Position numbers and translations under genes: made by a program. Positions 59,876-64,000 of a stretch of DNA of 64,000 nt are shown here, one piece after another (position 1 is the stretch's first letter; each line of letters starts with the position of its first letter). The notes under the pieces were generated by a model. It was not told the origin of the DNA, did not search any database, and saw only the letters and a program-made list of their open reading frames with translations. Origin of the DNA: Micromussa lordhowensis (Eukaryota; Cnidaria; Anthozoa; Scleractinia; Lobophylliidae); assembly GCA_964020085.1 (NCBI GenBank), contig OZ026600.1, forward strand, positions 14,845,823 to 14,909,822, given 5' to 3'.

Positions 59876-61781
59876 TATAACAAATGGTCGAATTGCCCGC
59901 TCTCTCTCGCTGACGCGTCGCACGAATTTCAAATTCATGTGTCTTAGCCAATGAGTGCGCGAGAGTTTCTGCAGTTATCGTAAAACAAAAACTTTCCTTA
60001 TTCTTACACAAATTATCGGAACAAAACGCGACTTATCGGCGCCAGCAATCATCAGCACGTGTTTAATTTTTTCAACTTGCTGGATCAAAATAACAATATT
60101 TCAAAAGATTTTAAGCGTTTTTTTTTGGCAAAAGTGTAAACAAGTGGACTCGGAAAGGAAGAATTATTGATATTAAAGAAAATGTTCTCTATCTGTGCTC
60201 TCTTGATTTCAAAAAGCCTTAATAACAAGTAGATAAGTTTGATTTCGATGCAAACAGGTTAACAACACTAAAGAGAGAAATTCAATAAATCAGGAGACAA
60301 AACAAAACGTAGAAATGGATCTATTGTCATAGTTACCATGAATAATTAACATTTGTTCCTGTAAAAAAAACATGACTTCTAACAGTTTAAAGAAAAGCAA
60401 GAAATACACAAGTTATTTTGTTGATTTACACACAGCTGATATGCATTGGGTGTACTCTTGTGAAGGCTGAGCGATGTGAAGGCAAATATGTTAGGTCTTC
60501 AAGTTCAAAATTGAGACTGAAACAGATGTTTGTTACAAGAAAGGTCCGCAAAGATACGATATAATTTCATTGAATCAAGTTGTATCGTTTTATTTATTGG
60601 TTTATTTATTATTCTATCTTCCATAGACGCCTGCAGGATCTTGTAAGCACAAGACGGTATTTGAAATATTGCGACTGGTGAAAGAGGATTAACAACCATT
60701 TTATGGCCTGAAAACTGAATAACGTTTAGAATCGGGAGACACGGTGAGCCTTGGTAAGCATTTGAATGCCTACAATTTAGATTTATGTTTTCTTCTTGCC
60801 GATTTTATCGCAATCCTATTTCTTTTACGTAGCAATATCTCACCATGTACATAAAAGACGACCAAACTTGTTTTGACCAGACCTTTTTAAAAGAACAAGT
60901 GGTTGCTCAGGGTAGCGAGTAAAGTAAAATGGGTTTAACTTTAAACTTCGTGTCAAAGAATTTATAATTATCAATGTGGCAAGAGCATTGTTGGCCAAGG
61001 AACTGGTAGACTTTAAAACAGACTTAGTTCTAGCGTAAGTTGGATCATAATTATAATGTAGTTGAACACAGGTTGAATACTGCGGAGGGAAGTTTCATCG
61101 AACGATTTATAGCGGCGCACAATTGTTTACAAACCGCTTTGTTCACCGAAAGTCAATGACATCAGGTGCGCAGTCAATGGTTCATTATCACAATACTTAT
61201 TTTAGAATTGTGTTCCTCTCCCCTCGGAAAAACAGCAAATATACATTTCTTAAACACAATTTCAGACAATCTTAATTTAAAATAACGGAAGTGTAACTGA
61301 ATTAAATGTCTCATAATAAATACGGTTGATTCTTATGTTTTTATAAAATCGATTGAGCATAAGTAGACATATGCAGCAATAAGAACTGGATTAGTATGTA
61401 GGCCCTGTCTGAAGACATGTTTTACAAACATTGATTTAATCATCAATGGCTTGATGCGAACACACAGCCATAGCTTGAATGACTCATGGACAAATGCAAA
61501 GACTATAAACAAGCTGAGTAAGATATAGGCGGCATTCAAAGGGCCCTAAGTAGTACCTGTTTAACACTGAAACTGTTACAAAGACAGATTCGCCTCGATT
61601 CCGCCATTCTTTCACACTGCCATTATACTTATCGTCAAAACTCTCTCTCCTGGGTGGGGAAGTAGTTTTCATACACATAAGTAGGGGCAAGTAGTTCAGG
61701 TAATATCTTGCTTAACAGCATGAAATAAAAGCTTAGCTTTTAAAGTCATGATATAATGACCAGATTCGCGAAGTTAATTGA

Positions 61782-61848
61782 AGAATGATCCTCGCAGTGA
61801 ATTTTCCAAATTAAGCAACTGGAAAGAAGAAGCCTGAAACAAAAATCA

Positions 61849-61882
<34 letters not shown>

Positions 61883-62102
61883 GATACCGGTGCGATGCTT
61901 TACCAACTGAGCTATGAAGCCACACATTGGGAGCGAGGTCAATTTGTTGAGTTCATATCTTCCCGTGAGGAGTGCAATGATGTAAGTATATATGAAATAA
62001 TTCATATATTTGAACTGCGGTCATAGATGAAAGTGAAGAATGATCTTCGCAGTGAATTTTCCAATTTAAGCAACTGGAAAGAAGAAGCCTGAAAAAAAAT
62101 CA

Positions 62103-62134
<32 letters not shown>

Positions 62135-62137
62135 TTA
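61782..62137 (-). mobile_element. Tandem tRNA-Thr-like SINE units, period 254 bp
   Basis: The complete tRNA-like head is at 61921-61850 (minus): acceptor GGCTTCA / TGAAGCC, A box TAGCTCAGTTGGTAAAGC, B box GGTTCGAATCC, anticodon-loop reading CCGGTAT (GGT, Thr), with C at position 33. A second, truncated head begins at 62105 with the same flanks (GCAGTGAATTTTCCAA-TTAAGCAACTGGAAAGAA). The repeated blocks GCTTCAACGGGATTCGAACC at 61851 and 62105 give a 254-bp period. Neither looks like a functional tRNA gene: GGT-anticodon threonine tRNAs are not usual in animals. Confidence 0.75.
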
Positions 62138-62810
62138 AACAATAACTTTAAACAATAACTTTGTGTTTCAAAAAACCCAATGTGTTAAATGGGGAGTAAC
62201 AAGATGTCATGGTGTCTGACGTGGGTTTAATGGAATATTAATTCAGCCATTTTGTTTTGAACGTGTGTAATTCAATCACTGACGTAGCTCATTTGTGTAT
62301 TCCTAGTTTTAAACAGCATAAAATACGTACACTCAACTGGATTAAATATGAGTGAGTGAGTATAATTTCTCTCTACTTTGTTGACCACATGATATCGCTT
62401 TTGTCACTTACAAGAACATTGTCAATCGTGATTGGTAGCACGAAAATATTTTTAGTTGTAATGATGTGTTTAAACTTTGCTGCAATATTAAGTGGACAGA
62501 ACGAGCAGCAGGTCTTAACATTCTTACTATGTTTGAAGCTTACAAGCTTGAAGCAACCTAACCGCCAGGCCACATTTTACACCAATAATTTTGTGTTTCC
62601 AGTATCACTGAGTGTTTGCACCATGATGAGGCGACTTTCAATTTCTTTCTATAAAAGCAGAAGGAAATGGCGCTCGTTGTTTGTAATAGCTTTCACAACA
62701 ATGTTTTATCCTATGTTCGCTCTCATTGGTCGATGGGTGTGTTTAGATGAGAGTATGTAAACACGGTTGTGACGTTTTAGATTCGCGCGTATTTTTGAGC
62801 ATTATTTTAC

Positions 62811-62949
62811 AAAAGCAATAGAGAATTCTCGAAAGTTCTGCAAACCCTCGACTACGTCTCGGGTTTGCATAACTGTCTTGAATTCTCCCACCCTCCTCAG
62901 TCGTGTTAAGATGAGGCTATATAAACACGGATAAAGTGCTCTATTGCTT
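62811..62949. repeat. Small inverted-repeat element
   Basis: AAGCAATAGAG at the left is matched by CTCTATTGCTT at the right, about 139 bp apart. The interior contains CTCGACTACGTCTCGGGTTT. Probably a MITE; the neighbouring AGATGAG..TATGTAAACACGG block before it resembles its interior, which suggests a nested or duplicated copy. Confidence 0.45.
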
Positions 62950-63778
62950 AATTTTAATGCATTAAATGTATTATTATACTTCAAATTGTATCGTCTTTTC
63001 AAGAACGAAATTTCTATCTGATTATTCGTTTTTCAATACATATATGTACTAAATTGTAGAGTTGTAAAATCCGTGAGTTTAAAATCTGCGAGAAAAGGTA
63101 TTGAGTTCCGTACCTTTTTTGTCCGAGAATCACTTCAAGATTAGTAAGCAGAAATTGCCTTATCGTCAAGCAACTATTAGACTGGAAAATCAAGCAACCG
63201 CATTATTTTCTGAATTAGTGCCTATGTGTTTGCTTAATTTTTTTTGGATATGAGAGATTAGGTTCAAAACTATCAAGCTCATTGTCATTCTTCGCCAACC
63301 GTTCGAAATGATTTACCATTTTTTAATCTGTGATATTTTAGAAATACAAACAACGAGTACATATATACAGCGATACTACATGCATCAAAACATAAGCGAT
63401 AAACATTCTGAACGAAATTCGTTTACACTATAGGCTTTCGAAGAAGCGACAAAGCGCTTGCAATTATATAACTTGACTATTATTCTGCTGTCTGATAAGC
63501 AAATAAATCTTATGAGAACGTTGAAGGTTAAAATCTCAGTAGGTATAAAAGAAACAAATTACAGCATGAAAAGTGCTTTGTAAGGTATTTAAGCAGGAGT
63601 TGTTTTTGTATCAGAAAATTCACTCGCTCTCTACCCTCACTGCTCCTGCGTAAATTCCGTACGCGCTATATATCCTCACCGGTCAAGATATTGATGACTT
63701 CACTGATATCATGTTTGACTCTCAAACTGTACTTAAACTTGTTGGTTTATGATCGAATCAACTTCAGATCTTCCTCGA

Positions 63779-63895
63779 AGGTCTTCGGCAATCTTCGGTT
63801 ATCTTCGAAAATCTTTGGTAATCTTTCGGAAAATGTTCGGAAACGATTTTTGGAGAATCTTCGGAAATCTTCGGAAAGTGGTCGGAAATCTTTGC
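63779..63895. repeat. Degenerate ~10-bp tandem repeat (TCTTCGGAAA)
   Basis: About eleven imperfect copies of AATCTTCGGA in a row. The two overlapping plus-strand frames through it translate to repetitive Phe-Gly-Asn-Leu and are repeat artefacts. Confidence 0.75.
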
Positions 63896-64000
63896 AAAAT
63901 CGTCAATATAATAAACACAGTTATGCATGGTTGCTTTTAGATGTGGAATATCTCTTCTCGTGTTAAACTTTATATCTCACTCGTGAGATATCAAGTTGAA

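Larger units (their letters stand above)
55284..61781. other. Gene-poor stretch
   Basis: No supported gene other than the weak exon candidate noted. A 114-codon minus-strand frame at 58647-58991 is hydrophobic but has no recognisable domain. Confidence 0.4.

Noticed and set aside
61850..61921. Functional tRNA-Thr gene
   Set aside because: Folds well, but has C at position 33, a mismatch at the base of the anticodon stem, an unusual GGT anticodon, and belongs to a repeated SINE family.
62356..62760. 134-codon plus-strand frame with hydrophobic stretches
   Set aside because: Hydrophobic segments are irregular, there is no family signature, and it ends near a MITE-like repeat.
63691..63966. 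Two overlapping frames rich in Phe-Gly-Asn-Leu
   Set aside because: Product of the TCTTCGGAAA tandem repeat read in two frames.

Overview
The window looks like nuclear DNA of an anthozoan cnidarian, most likely a stony coral. The signs are a spliced metazoan UBR7 gene, single-exon class A GPCR genes of the kind expanded in Anthozoa, tRNA-derived SINEs, several non-LTR retrotransposon remnants and many short inverted-repeat elements in AT-rich sequence. Species and genus cannot be fixed from sequence alone.

Layout. 1-6.1 kb: the 5' part of UBR7 on the minus strand, seven coding exons giving the first 255 residues; the rest lies left of the window. Its introns hold a MITE, a zinc-finger transposase remnant and a foldback element. 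6.1-22 kb: no gene recognised; a tRNA-SINE composite, several foldback elements, a diverged repeat pair at 10.1 and 16.7 kb, a ~140-bp minisatellite and a Penelope-type terminal unit with a hammerhead-like core. 22-27.2 kb: two convergent class A GPCR genes, each with one coding exon. 27.2-43.6 kb: no gene recognised; foldback elements, scrambled RTE-like reverse transcriptase fragments and an old ~1.1-kb duplication (39.0 and 41.2 kb). 43.6-48.8 kb: a nest of retroelements: a tRNA-Thr-like SINE, a young 5'-truncated L1-like LINE with an uninterrupted 1136-codon frame and a 16-bp target-site duplication, a decayed second LINE and a SINE tail. 50.1-51.2 kb: a third GPCR of the same type. 52.4-55.3 kb: two copies of a tRNA-Arg-like SINE and a broken CR1/L2-like LINE ending in (TTA)n. 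55.3-64 kb: no gene recognised; a long near-perfect hairpin, a 254-bp tandem of tRNA-Thr-like SINE units and a TCGG-rich simple repeat.

How the genes relate. UBR7 is a housekeeping chromatin/ubiquitin gene. The three GPCRs form one loose cluster: all have an Asp at 3.32, lack Cys 3.25, carry Glu-Arg-Phe/Leu in place of DRY, and each is preceded by a good splice acceptor a few bases to ~80 bases before the ATG. This suggests a local family grown by duplication that kept a 5'UTR intron. No multi-gene system, CRISPR or operon-like arrangement is visible; the most interesting material is the GPCR family, the LINE 5' junction and the structured repeats.
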